A DNA stretch of 64,000 nt from NCBI RefSeq assembly GCF_014197435.1, contig NZ_JACIFP010000003.1, positions 1 to 64,000 on the forward strand, read 5' to 3'. The notes below the pieces were generated by a model. It was not told the DNA's origin. It ran no database searches and saw only the letters and a program-made list of their open reading frames with translations. Shown piece after piece: positions 16,745 through 25,271 of the stretch. The position numbers were made by a program, and so were the translations under genes. How positions within the stretch are numbered: position 1 is the first letter of the stretch; every line of letters starts with the position of its first letter. This DNA comes from Gordonia humi (GTDB taxonomy: Bacteria > Actinomycetota > Actinomycetes > Mycobacteriales > Mycobacteriaceae).

Positions 16745-18197
16745 GGCTCTTCGTATTTCAGAGTGCGTTGATGCGGTCGGCGAGCTGACCGGAGTGCAGC
16801 AGGGACCGAAATATGTAGTGGTCGAGGTTCCGGAAGCCTTGCGCGATCCCGCGCAGGTGTTCCAGGCGCCCGTTGACGGCTTCAACGGGCCCGTTGGAGA
16901 CGCCGACGTCGAAATAGGCGAGGATCTCGGCGCGGCGTGACCACAAGGTGCGTCCGAGCTGGGCGAGTTCCTCTAATCCGTCGGGCAGACCCTTCTGGAT
17001 GCGTTTGAGCAACTTGAACATCAACTTCTTGCCCTCCCTCCGTCGCGGATGTTCGTAGGCGGCGATCACCTGCAGATACACCTGATAGGTGACCTCGACG
17101 ACGGCGTGCTCATCGTGGCTGGTCAACGCCTCGAACAAGGTGATCTTCTGCTTGTCAGTCAACAACGCGGGGCGGGTCCGCAGAATCCGCCGAATCTTGT
17201 ACAGCGGATCACCGGTGCGGCCGCGATGCCCGCACGTGGCCTGCTGGACCCGGGTGCGGCACCGATCGAGCTTGTCCCCGGCCAACGCCACGACGTGGAA
17301 CGGGTCCATCACGATCCGCGCCGCCGGCAACTCTTCGGCGGTCGCAGTCTTGTAGCCAGTGAACCCGTCCATCGCCACGACCTTCACCCGATCACGAAAC
17401 ACCTGGTCACGACCGTCGAGCCACGTTTTCAACACTTGTTTGGAGCGGCCGGCGATCATGTCGAGCAGCCGGGCCGGGCCGGTCCCGTCGACCACGGGTG
17501 TGAGGTCGATCAGGACGGTGACCCAACTCGACTCGCCGTGCCCACGGACGTGTTTCCACTTGTGCTCATCGACGCCCAGGTGCCGGACGCCGTCGAGGTG
17601 GGCGCCGGTGTAGACCAGGGCGCGTGCCGCGGACAGGGCGGCCAGGTTGACGACCTTCCACGCGATCCCGAGGTTGGCGGCGACTGCCGCGACGCTCATC
17701 TTGTCGACCACGATGCGTTGCACGATCCAACGGGCACACCTGCTGGTCATCACGGCTCGAGGCTCGACGATGCCGGTGATGTCGGCACGGAAGATCGACC
17801 TCGCACAGTCCACGGTCTCGCACACGAATCGGGGGACTGCGATACGCAGCAGGACCGGATGCCCGGCCGCGGGGATGTCGGTGACGACACGTTCGGTGTG
17901 ATCACGCAGGCGGCCGGCGATTCCGCAGGCCGGACAGTGTTGATCAGGATCGAGAACCCGGCACCAGATGTGGGTGCGGTCGGCCGAGTCGACGGCGGCG
18001 TCGGTGATCGTGACGCCGAGCTCGACCGTCCGGCAGATCGTGTCAGCAACATCAGAAGTAGGCTGGTGCATGGGTCCTGTGCGTTCGAGAGGGTTTGTGT
18101 GAGAACTTCCATTCTCGCACCACAGGACCCGCCTACATGTTGTGGTCACTGCTCCCGCCGACGATCACCAGCTACGCACTCTCACATCCGAAGAGCC
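16745..18197 (-). mobile_element. ISL3-family element, copy 2 of tandem array
   Basis: Second 1453-bp unit, offset exactly 1458 bases from copy 1, with the spacer GGTAT on both sides (16740-16744 and 18198-18202). Confidence 0.92.
16758..18071 (-). CDS. ISL3-family transposase, copy 2
   Basis: Identical in protein sequence to the first copy (437 residues), with the same zinc-binding N-terminus and DDE catalytic core. It has no obvious regulatory difference, since its upstream sequence is the same. Confidence 0.93.
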   Translation of the reverse strand: MHQPTSDVADTICRTVELGVTITDAAVDSADRTHIWCRVLDPDQHCPACGIAGRLRDHTERVVTDIPAAGHPVLLRIAVPRFVCETVDCARSIFRADITGIVEPRAVMTSRCARWIVQRIVVDKMSVAAVAANLGIAWKVVNLAALSAARALVYTGAHLDGVRHLGVDEHKWKHVRGHGESSWVTVLIDLTPVVDGTGPARLLDMIAGRSKQVLKTWLDGRDQVFRDRVKVVAMDGFTGYKTATAEELPAARIVMDPFHVVALAGDKLDRCRTRVQQATCGHRGRTGDPLYKIRRILRTRPALLTDKQKITLFEALTSHDEHAVVEVTYQVYLQVIAAYEHPRRREGKKLMFKLLKRIQKGLPDGLEELAQLGRTLWSRRAEILAYFDVGVSNGPVEAVNGRLEHLRGIAQGFRNLDHYIFRSLLHSGQLADRINAL

Positions 18198-18202
18198 GGT
18201 AT

Positions 18203-19655
18203 GGCTCTTCGTATTTCAGAGTGCGTTGATGCGGTCGGCGAGCTGACCGGAGTGCAGCAGGGACCGAAATATGTAGTGGTCGAGGTTCCGGAAGCCTTGC
18301 GCGATCCCGCGCAGGTGTTCCAGGCGCCCGTTGACGGCTTCAACGGGCCCGTTGGAGACGCCGACGTCGAAATAGGCGAGGATCTCGGCGCGGCGTGACC
18401 ACAAGGTGCGTCCGAGCTGGGCGAGTTCCTCTAATCCGTCGGGCAGACCCTTCTGGATGCGTTTGAGCAACTTGAACATCAACTTCTTGCCCTCCCTCCG
18501 TCGCGGATGTTCGTAGGCGGCGATCACCTGCAGATACACCTGATAGGTGACCTCGACGACGGCGTGCTCATCGTGGCTGGTCAACGCCTCGAACAAGGTG
18601 ATCTTCTGCTTGTCAGTCAACAACGCGGGGCGGGTCCGCAGAATCCGCCGAATCTTGTACAGCGGATCACCGGTGCGGCCGCGATGCCCGCACGTGGCCT
18701 GCTGGACCCGGGTGCGGCACCGATCGAGCTTGTCCCCGGCCAACGCCACGACGTGGAACGGGTCCATCACGATCCGCGCCGCCGGCAACTCTTCGGCGGT
18801 CGCAGTCTTGTAGCCAGTGAACCCGTCCATCGCCACGACCTTCACCCGATCACGAAACACCTGGTCACGACCGTCGAGCCACGTTTTCAACACTTGTTTG
18901 GAGCGGCCGGCGATCATGTCGAGCAGCCGGGCCGGGCCGGTCCCGTCGACCACGGGTGTGAGGTCGATCAGGACGGTGACCCAACTCGACTCGCCGTGCC
19001 CACGGACGTGTTTCCACTTGTGCTCATCGACGCCCAGGTGCCGGACGCCGTCGAGGTGGGCGCCGGTGTAGACCAGGGCGCGTGCCGCGGACAGGGCGGC
19101 CAGGTTGACGACCTTCCACGCGATCCCGAGGTTGGCGGCGACTGCCGCGACGCTCATCTTGTCGACCACGATGCGTTGCACGATCCAACGGGCACACCTG
19201 CTGGTCATCACGGCTCGAGGCTCGACGATGCCGGTGATGTCGGCACGGAAGATCGACCTCGCACAGTCCACGGTCTCGCACACGAATCGGGGGACTGCGA
19301 TACGCAGCAGGACCGGATGCCCGGCCGCGGGGATGTCGGTGACGACACGTTCGGTGTGATCACGCAGGCGGCCGGCGATTCCGCAGGCCGGACAGTGTTG
19401 ATCAGGATCGAGAACCCGGCACCAGATGTGGGTGCGGTCGGCCGAGTCGACGGCGGCGTCGGTGATCGTGACGCCGAGCTCGACCGTCCGGCAGATCGTG
19501 TCAGCAACATCAGAAGTAGGCTGGTGCATGGGTCCTGTGCGTTCGAGAGGGTTTGTGTGAGAACTTCCATTCTCGCACCACAGGACCCGCCTACATGTTG
19601 TGGTCACTGCTCCCGCCGACGATCACCAGCTACGCACTCTCACATCCGAAGAGCC
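18203..19655 (-). mobile_element. ISL3-family element, copy 3 of tandem array
   Basis: Third 1453-bp unit. Its right end CGAAGAGCC stops at 19655 and adjoins the headless metallo-hydrolase gene. The eight bases to the right (AGATAAGC) do not match the eight to the left of copy 1 (GGTATGGC), so the usual ISL3 8-bp duplication is missing across the array. Confidence 0.9.
18216..19529 (-). CDS. ISL3-family transposase, copy 3
   Basis: 437 residues, identical to the other two. The antisense strand carries a long open frame (18507-19661) that is only a shadow of this gene, although it supplies an in-frame ATG (19600) reading into the metallo-hydrolase. Confidence 0.93.
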   Translation of the reverse strand: MHQPTSDVADTICRTVELGVTITDAAVDSADRTHIWCRVLDPDQHCPACGIAGRLRDHTERVVTDIPAAGHPVLLRIAVPRFVCETVDCARSIFRADITGIVEPRAVMTSRCARWIVQRIVVDKMSVAAVAANLGIAWKVVNLAALSAARALVYTGAHLDGVRHLGVDEHKWKHVRGHGESSWVTVLIDLTPVVDGTGPARLLDMIAGRSKQVLKTWLDGRDQVFRDRVKVVAMDGFTGYKTATAEELPAARIVMDPFHVVALAGDKLDRCRTRVQQATCGHRGRTGDPLYKIRRILRTRPALLTDKQKITLFEALTSHDEHAVVEVTYQVYLQVIAAYEHPRRREGKKLMFKLLKRIQKGLPDGLEELAQLGRTLWSRRAEILAYFDVGVSNGPVEAVNGRLEHLRGIAQGFRNLDHYIFRSLLHSGQLADRINAL

Positions 19656-20352
19656 AGATAAGCTTGTCGAATGGATATTAGGCAAAGAGGTGACGCTACG
19701 GTACATTTATCTCTCGCACGGACACTTTGATCATTGGATATCCGCAGGATATATTGCAGGACACTTCCCGGGGGTGCAGATTATTTCAGCTCCCGAGGTG
19801 AAAGCCGATATTGAGAGTCAACGCGCGAACGGGGAGAGCTTCCGTGATCAGTGGGCGGTGCTGTTTCAAGAGCCGATTCCGCCAGCTGAAACCTTTGGTT
19901 TCGAGGTGCTGACTCCGGAACGAAACATTGTGCGGGTTGGGGACTACGAATTCAGTATACATAGCGTGGGGCACTCGGACGGCGACGATACGACAGTGTT
20001 GCACGTAGCACCATTGAATTTAGTTGTAGCAGGTGACGTTGTGTACAACAACGTTCACCAAATGTTTGCTGAGGCACCGGGGGGAGGGTTTGCAGCTTGG
20101 CGGAGCGCGATCGACCTTGTCGAGAGTCTCGAGCCTGAAATAATTATTGCTGGACACAGGGACTATAGTCGGTCGGACGAGGCTGGGAAGCTTCTTGCTG
20201 AGACCCGCGACTATTTAGGGGTCGCCGAGCGCGTCCTTGCGACGGAGAACACGAGAGAAGGAATCTTTAGAGCAATGACCGAAGCGTTCCCCGGGCGACT
20301 TAACCCGTTCGTCCCCTTGTTCTGTGCAGATATACTTCTTCAGAGTGCTTAG
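19656..20352 (+). pseudogene. MBL-fold metallo-hydrolase, 5' end removed by ISL3
   Basis: About 231 native residues. The metal ligands are in order: SHGHFDH (HxHxDH), GHSDGDD, VVAGDVVYN (bridging Asp) and IIAGHRD, so most of the catalytic site survives. The N-terminal beta strands before SHGHFDH are shortened because the ISL3 array ends at 19655; an ATG at 19600 inside the IS could give a chimaeric start. The DNA is visibly poorer in G+C than its surroundings, as is the HxlR gene after it, which suggests recent transfer. The hydrolase was probably regulated by the HxlR partner. Substrate unknown; resembles non-beta-lactamase hydrolases. Confidence 0.8.
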
Positions 20353-20358
20353 GCGGAT

Positions 20359-20736
20359 GTGAACAACCTTCCGCAGAGCGTCACTGGAGAAGCGTACGAA
20401 TCTAACGAGATTTCCGACAAACAGGTCTTGACGCTCCCGTGGTGTCCATACTTCGGCGCTGCCGCAGATCTACTCAGCCGTAGGTGGGCTCTAGCGATTC
20501 TGCGTGCACTCATGGCTAAGCCGTTGCGCTTCAATGAGATATCTTCGAACATTCCTAGAATTACCGACCGGATTCTCTCGCAGAGGTTGCGAGAACTGGA
20601 GGGGGCGGGTTTAGTCGCCAAACCCCATGCCCGCGGTGAATGTTATCGATTAACAAATCGCGCCGAAGAATTGTGGCCTGTATTTGTCGCGATCAATCGC
20701 TGGGCGATCTCTGTTGATGCTGCAGCGTGGCGCTAG
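20359..20736 (+). CDS. HxlR-family transcriptional regulator
   Basis: 125 residues from GTG 20359, six bases after the hydrolase stop. CPYFGAAADLLSRRWALAIL is the HxlR entry, with the conserved Cys and the G/D-x-x-x-R-W block; then FNEISSNIPRITDRILSQRL is the recognition helix and ELEGAGLV the wing. HxlR proteins often sense electrophiles or aldehydes through the Cys. Its G+C content is low compared with most of the window. It likely regulates the linked MBL hydrolase. Confidence 0.88.
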   Translation: MNNLPQSVTGEAYESNEISDKQVLTLPWCPYFGAAADLLSRRWALAILRALMAKPLRFNEISSNIPRITDRILSQRLRELEGAGLVAKPHARGECYRLTNRAEELWPVFVAINRWAISVDAAAWR

Positions 20737-20786
20737 TGTTGCGTGTCGTTAATTAGTTTATTGTTGTCGGGTTGAGAGAATTGGTT

Positions 20787-20936
20787 ATGGCGAATACTCC
20801 AGCCCCGGCCCTGGAACTGCGTGATGGTGATGCGGACGAGCTCGCAGCGTCGAAGGCCGAGCGGACCAAGCTTGAGACGGAGCGGGACATTCTCCGTCAG
20901 GCGGCGAAGTATTTCGCCGGGGAGACGAACTGGTGA
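20787..20936 (+). CDS. IS3-family OrfA, short C-terminal part (element a)
   Basis: 49 residues, mostly the C-terminal leucine-zipper-like coiled coil ending ERDILRQAAKYFAGETNW, a very typical IS3 OrfA end. The helix-turn-helix half is missing, so it is probably truncated. Its TGA overlaps the OrfB GTG by four bases. Confidence 0.7.
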   Translation: MANTPAPALELRDGDADELAASKAERTKLETERDILRQAAKYFAGETNW

Positions 20937-21829
20937 ACCGCTTCCAGTTCGTCGAGGACCACAAGGACGCCTACGGCGTGAAGCGGTTGTGTGAGGTCAT
21001 CGAGATCGCGAGGTCCTCGTTCTACGCGTGGCTGGCCGCCGCGCCCGGGCGGGAGGCCAGAGCCGCAGCGGATCAGGCCCTGGCGGCGCGGATCCGCCGA
21101 GTGCAGGACCCTGAACAGGGCGGCGATCGCGCCTACGGAGCACCGCGTGTCACAGCCGACCTGAACGAGGGCGTTGCCGCGGCCGAACGGGTGAACCACA
21201 AGCGGGTCGCGCGGGTGATGGGTGAGCACCAGTTCGCGGGGATCCGGTTGCGTCGCCGTGTGAAGACGACGATCCCGGACCAGTCCGGGCACCGGTTCCC
21301 CGACCTCATCGAACGCGACTTCTCCGTCGGCGAGCCCGGCCGCCGCTACGTGGGCGACATCACCTACCTGCCGATCGCGGACGGCTCGAACCTCTACCTC
21401 GCCACCTGCATCGACCTGGGCTCACGCAAGCTTACCGGCTGGCAGATCGCCGCCCACATGCGCACCGAACTCGTCGAGGACACTCTCCGCGCCGCGGTGC
21501 GTGAGCGGGGTTCCCTGGCCGGCGCCGTGTTCCACTCGGACCACGGCAGCGTCTACACCTCGAAGGCCTACGTCAACCTCTGCAAGCGGTTGAAGGTCAT
21601 CCAGTCCATGGGTGCGGTCGGGTCGAGTGCCGACAACTCACTCGCGGAGAGCTTCAACGCCGCGCTCAAACGCGAACTCCTCGAGGGCCGTCCGGCGTTC
21701 GGCGACCAGGCCACTACATACCGATCGGTGTTCCGGTGGGCGAACCGCTACAACACCCGAAGGCGCCACTCCGCGATCGGCAACATCACCCCTGGCGTGT
21801 CCCCCGTGAACCGGTCCAGGTTGTTTTAG
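20933..21829 (+). CDS. IS3-family OrfB transposase (element a)
   Basis: 298 residues. The N-terminal HTH_21-like part (YGVKRLCEVIEIARSSFYAW, RAYGAPRVTADL) precedes the rve integrase core: GRRYVGDITYLP (first Asp), AGAVFHSDHGSVYTS (second Asp) and SSADNSLAESFNAALKRELL (Glu). Length and residues are intact. The element's ends are not obvious and OrfA is truncated, so mobility is doubtful. It is distinct from the four-copy IS3 element. Confidence 0.9.
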   Translation: MNRFQFVEDHKDAYGVKRLCEVIEIARSSFYAWLAAAPGREARAAADQALAARIRRVQDPEQGGDRAYGAPRVTADLNEGVAAAERVNHKRVARVMGEHQFAGIRLRRRVKTTIPDQSGHRFPDLIERDFSVGEPGRRYVGDITYLPIADGSNLYLATCIDLGSRKLTGWQIAAHMRTELVEDTLRAAVRERGSLAGAVFHSDHGSVYTSKAYVNLCKRLKVIQSMGAVGSSADNSLAESFNAALKRELLEGRPAFGDQATTYRSVFRWANRYNTRRRHSAIGNITPGVSPVNRSRLF

Positions 21830-21865
21830 AGTCCTGATTGCCCTGATGAGGGCAGAGAAGGGACG

Positions 21866-21931
21866 ATGAATAACATGGCAGGACGCAAGCGTCACTCGGC
21901 TGAGGACATCGTGCGCAAGCGCGCTGCACCG
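21866..21931 (+). pseudogene. IS3-family OrfA N-terminal scrap
   Basis: MAGRKRHSAEDIVRK at the start of this frame is a textbook IS3 OrfA N-terminus. It breaks off after about 18 residues into unrelated Arg/Pro-rich sequence. A leftover of another IS3 element. Confidence 0.7.
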
Positions 21932-21950
21932 CCAGCCTCACGCACGACGA

Positions 21951-21992
21951 GGCCGCCCCGCCGCGACACTGACAGTCGCAGACGGGGCGGCC
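21951..21992. terminator. long GC-rich hairpin
   Basis: A perfect 10-bp stem GGCCGCCCCG/CGGGGCGGCC (21951-21960, 21983-21992), extended inside by GCGAC/GTCGC. It sits at the scrambled junction between IS3 remnants; there is no U-run. A terminator or an IS end are both possible. Confidence 0.45.
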
Positions 21993-22003
21993 CCAGGATG
22001 TGA

Positions 22004-22120
22004 AGGTGAGCGGGTTACCGGCTCATCGCGCTTGCTGACATGCAGTACGAGAGCGCCTACTGGTCGACCCACACCGTCACCAGCTACCGTGAGAACCCGG
22101 TCCCCGCAAACGCTGGAACC
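22004..22120 (+). other. gene-end fragment, unidentified
   Basis: A reading frame without a start ends in SYRENPVPANAGT and stops at the TGA formed with the left end of the IS3 element at 22121. It looks like the C-terminus of a broken gene, possibly of IS origin. Source not recognised. Confidence 0.35.
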
Positions 22121-22169
22121 TGAAGCGCCCTGGGTTTAGTTCCGAGTCTGATGAAGGAGAATCGGAAAC

Positions 22170-22484
22170 ATGCCTAAGAAGTTCAGTGCGGAGACCCGCG
22201 ACCGCGCGGTACGGATGGTCTACGACCGTCAGGCCCTGGAAGGGGGCCCGCGAGCAGAGTCGATCCGCGCTGTGGCGCCGCAGCTGGGGGTCGGTGTGGA
22301 AACCCTGCGGATCTGGTGCAACCGTTACGGTCCGACCGACGCACACGCCGACCCGCAGGAGTCGCTCGAGCAGGAGAATCGCCGACTTCGCCGCGAACTG
22401 GCCGAATCACGCCGAGCGAACGAGATCTTGAAAGCGGCGTCGGCGTTTTTCGCCGCGGAACTCGACCGCCCCACGACGAAATGA
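22170..22484 (+). CDS. IS3-family OrfA (element b)
   Basis: 104 residues: FSAETRDRAVRMVYDRQ, then a helix-turn-helix (VAPQLGVGVETLRIWCNRY) and a C-terminal coiled coil (LEQENRRLRRELAESRRANEILKAAS). Intact. Its TGA overlaps the OrfB ATG by four bases (ATGA), the normal IS3 arrangement for coupling or frameshifting. Confidence 0.88.
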   Translation: MPKKFSAETRDRAVRMVYDRQALEGGPRAESIRAVAPQLGVGVETLRIWCNRYGPTDAHADPQESLEQENRRLRRELAESRRANEILKAASAFFAAELDRPTTK

Positions 22485-22900
22485 TCGCGTTCATCGACAC
22501 GTACCGCGATCAGTTCGGGGTCGAGGCCATCTGCCGGGTACTCCAGACGGCAGATTGTGGGTTTCTCACCTCCCGTGGCTATCGAGCCGCGAAATCCCGT
22601 CCGGCCAGCACTCGAGCGGTGCGTGATCGAATGCTGATCGAGGACATGCAGCGGATTCACGCCGAGAACTACAGCGTGTACGGATACCGCAAGATGCATC
22701 ACGCGATGCGCCGAGCCGGCTGGGACATCGGTCGAGATCAGACCGCCAGGCTAATGAAAACCGCTGGCCTGCACGGAGTTCGTCGGGGCCGCACGCCTAT
22801 GACTACCACCCGAGCTGAGTCGCCCGATGGCCGCCCGGATCTGGTCAAGCGCGAGTTCGCCGCGGCCGGTCCGAACCGCTTGTGGGTCGCCGACATCACC
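22481..22900 (+). pseudogene. IS3-family OrfB 5' part (element b)
   Basis: 140 residues of OrfB, ending NRLWVADIT, the strand carrying the first catalytic Asp. It is cut immediately afterwards by the IS110 insertion, which supplies a TAA. The continuation is at 24474. Confidence 0.85.
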
Positions 22901-24473
22901 TAATGGGAGTGTCGGGTCCGCACATCTGGGCGGGACGACATGGCGGCTGGTGGGTGGTCACTGAGATTTTACCGATTCCGGTGCATGGTTGAACCGAGCT
23001 GCTGGTGGGTGATTACTGACAGTTGAGTTCACGGATGCGTGCCGAGGTCTGAACGTAGACGGTGACCCCATCAGTCCGCCGCGGAGGTGCGTGTTCGGCT
23101 TGTGAGATGCCGCACCGAGAGTGCCGCCATTAGGTCGCCGCCCGCTCTCCGAGCTCATCGATTCGCCGGACCTACTGGCGGATGGCATCGGAAAGGATGT
23201 GCTCGATGATCACGTGCGGTATCGACTGGGCCGAGGACCATCACGACATAGCGTTGATGGACGACTCCGGCTTCATCATTGAACGTCGGCGAATCACTCA
23301 TGACCCCAACGGTTTTGCCGAACTCCTGGCGATGGTCGCTGACCATGGCGGCACTGCGGACGACGTGCCGATCGCGATCGAGACCGATAAGAATCTTCTG
23401 GTTGTGGCGTTGGCTGGCGCGGGTTTCACCGTGTATCCGATCAATCCGCGGGCCGTCGCGCGGTACCGCGAACGCCACGGACAGGCGGGCAACAAGTCCG
23501 ATTCGCGTGATGCCGCGGTGCTCGCCGACATCGTGCGCACTGACCGTCACCAGCATCGTCGGCTGCCAGCCAACAGCGAGCAGCAGCAGGCGATCAAGGC
23601 GCTGGCGCGTCAGCATCAGGAAGCGATCTGGGCGCAGAATCAGACGATCAGTCGGCTGCGTTCGGTGCTACTGGAGTTCTATCCTCAAGCGTTGCAAGCA
23701 TTTCCGAAGCTCAAGCACCGAGCGGCGATGGAGGTTCTTTCAATAGCGCCCACCCCCACGGATGCGGCGAAGCTGACTCGCCCGCGGATCAGCAACGCGC
23801 TCAAAAGGGTTGGCCGACGCAACGACCCCGCCCTGGTAACCCAGATCCATAGCGATCTGCACGCCCCCGGGCTGCGGCAGCCGGATGCTGTGGAGGTGGC
23901 CTTAGGTCATACCGTAGCCAGTCTGGTCGCGATCATCGTGGCGATGCTCGATGCCGTCGCAGTGCTCGAGCGTGAACTCGTCACCGCATTCGCCGAGCAT
24001 CCTCAAGCGGACATCATCGACTCGGTCCCCGGCCTCGGAGGTGTTCTCGGTGCGCGTATTCTCGCCGAAATCGGCGATGACCCAAAGCGCTTCAGCTCAC
24101 CAACGGGACTGCGATCTTTCGCAGGAACAGCGCCGGTGACGATCGCGTCAGGCCGCTCGCACTACGTCAAGGCCCGCAAAGTCCGCAACAGGCGTCTGGC
24201 CGATGCCTGCCACTGGTGGGCGTTCGCAGCGCTGACATGGTCAGCGCCGGCCCGCGAGTACTACGACCATCGCCGTGCTGTCGGAGACCACCACAACGCC
24301 GCACTGCGAGCCTTGGCCAACAAGCTCCTCGGGCGCCTGTGGTGGTGCCTGCAGCACGATCAATCCTGGGACGACACTGCCGCGTGGCCGCGAGCTGCCA
24401 CACCCGCCGCCGCGTAACCCCGAACACCAACCACCACCACTGCCTACTTGACATCTGACTGGCGTGGGATGTC
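22901..24473 (+). mobile_element. IS110-family element nested in IS3 element b
   Basis: Boundaries inferred by rejoining OrfB: ...GCCGACATCACC (to 22900) continues as TATGTTCGCATC (from 24474), giving ADIT-YVRI in one frame. The insert is 1573 bp, has no clear terminal repeats, and leaves about 300 bases (22901-23205) before its transposase, where a bridge-RNA gene could lie. Confidence 0.8.
23206..24417 (+). CDS. IS110-family transposase (B)
   Basis: 403 residues from ATG 23206 (GAAAGGA eight bases before). The RuvC-like DEDD domain starts ITCGIDWAEDHHDIALMDD and continues with YPINPRAVARYRER and KSDSRDAAVLADIVRTD. The C-terminal transposase_20 domain has VPGLGGVLGARILAEIGD and FSSPTGLRSFAGTAPVTIASG with the serine. 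Full length and clearly different from transposase A at 6556. Confidence 0.92.
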   Translation: MITCGIDWAEDHHDIALMDDSGFIIERRRITHDPNGFAELLAMVADHGGTADDVPIAIETDKNLLVVALAGAGFTVYPINPRAVARYRERHGQAGNKSDSRDAAVLADIVRTDRHQHRRLPANSEQQQAIKALARQHQEAIWAQNQTISRLRSVLLEFYPQALQAFPKLKHRAAMEVLSIAPTPTDAAKLTRPRISNALKRVGRRNDPALVTQIHSDLHAPGLRQPDAVEVALGHTVASLVAIIVAMLDAVAVLERELVTAFAEHPQADIIDSVPGLGGVLGARILAEIGDDPKRFSSPTGLRSFAGTAPVTIASGRSHYVKARKVRNRRLADACHWWAFAALTWSAPAREYYDHRRAVGDHHNAALRALANKLLGRLWWCLQHDQSWDDTAAWPRAATPAAA

Positions 24474-24968
24474 TATGTTCGCATCCCGACGGGTTTCTGC
24501 TACACGGCGTTCATCACTGATGTATGCACCCGCAAGATCGTAGGCTGGGCCGTCGCGGCGACTCTGCACACGCAGTCTCTGCCGATGCAGGCCCTCGAGC
24601 AAGCACTGATCACCACGAAAGTGCACAAGACTGGCGGCGGTCTGATCCACCACAGCGACCACGGCAGTCAATACGTATCGCTGGCGTACTCCGATGCGCT
24701 CATCACCGCCGGCGTGCGCGCCTCGGTCGGGACCGTCGGCGACAGCTACGACAATGCTCTGGCAGAGACTGTCAACGGCCTCTACAAGGCCGAACTCATC
24801 CACCGTGAGCGGATCTGGCCAACGGTGACCGCGGTCGAGATTGCGACGCTGGGCTGGGTCAGCTGGTGGAACAACACGCGCCTGCACGAAGCGCTCAACT
24901 ATCGGACACCCGCCGAGGTCGAAGCGTCGTACACTCACCCCACGACGACCGCGCCCGCGACCGTCTAA
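24474..24968 (+). pseudogene. IS3-family OrfB 3' part (element b)
   Basis: 164 residues that continue OrfB after the IS110 insertion: YVRIPTGFCYTAFITDVCTRK, LIHHSDHGSQYVSLAYSD (second Asp), SYDNALAETVNGLYKAELI (Glu). With the 5' part it makes a full-length transposase, so the gene was intact before the nested insertion. Confidence 0.87.
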
Positions 24969-24998
24969 CCACGGAACTAAACCCAGGGCGCTTCAACC

Positions 24999-25189
24999 AA
25001 CTAACCGAGCCTCCAGCAAACCCGGGGCGATTCAACTCGGGGATTTCTCGGCTCGTGCAGACGGCCGACCTCGTTGCGTGGTCGGCCAACGCTCACGTCG
25101 ACAAGCGCCGCCATAACGAGGTTGCGTGGGACTGGTACGCCAACTACCTCGCAGAACGAGACCCACATCGCGCACCCTTGGAAGCGTAA
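24999..25189 (+). pseudogene. 3' fragment of a DUF3800-like gene
   Basis: The last 47 codons (SRLVQTADLVAWSANAHVDK, EVAWDWYANYLAERDPHRAPLEA in two pieces) match the C-terminus of the DUF3800 protein at 5533-6237 (SQLVQMADLVAYSAY, ERDPLRAP). The upstream part is replaced by the IS3 element b and other IS debris. A second, broken member of the family. Confidence 0.75.
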
Positions 25190-25271
25190 GGCCCCAGGAA
25201 ACAGCGAGACCGCTCGTGTGCGCTGCTGTGTGGCCTGGTGTTGTCCCTGGTAATGCGTGCCCCGGCGGGCA

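Larger units (their letters stand above)
22121..24995 (+). mobile_element. IS3-family element b, split by a nested IS110
   Basis: Inverted ends begin TGAAGCGCCCTGGG at 22121 and match the reverse complement at 24995, extending about 24 bp. The flanks show a 3-bp duplication ACC (22118-22120, 24996-24998), as expected for IS3. OrfB is cut by IS110 at 22901-24473; without it the element would be about 1.3 kb. Confidence 0.88.

Noticed and set aside
15591..16940. 449-residue open frame antisense to the ISL3 transposase (repeated at 17049 and 18507)
   Set aside because: Mirror of a strongly coding minus-strand gene with GC-rich third positions; no domain, and it recurs only because the IS recurs.
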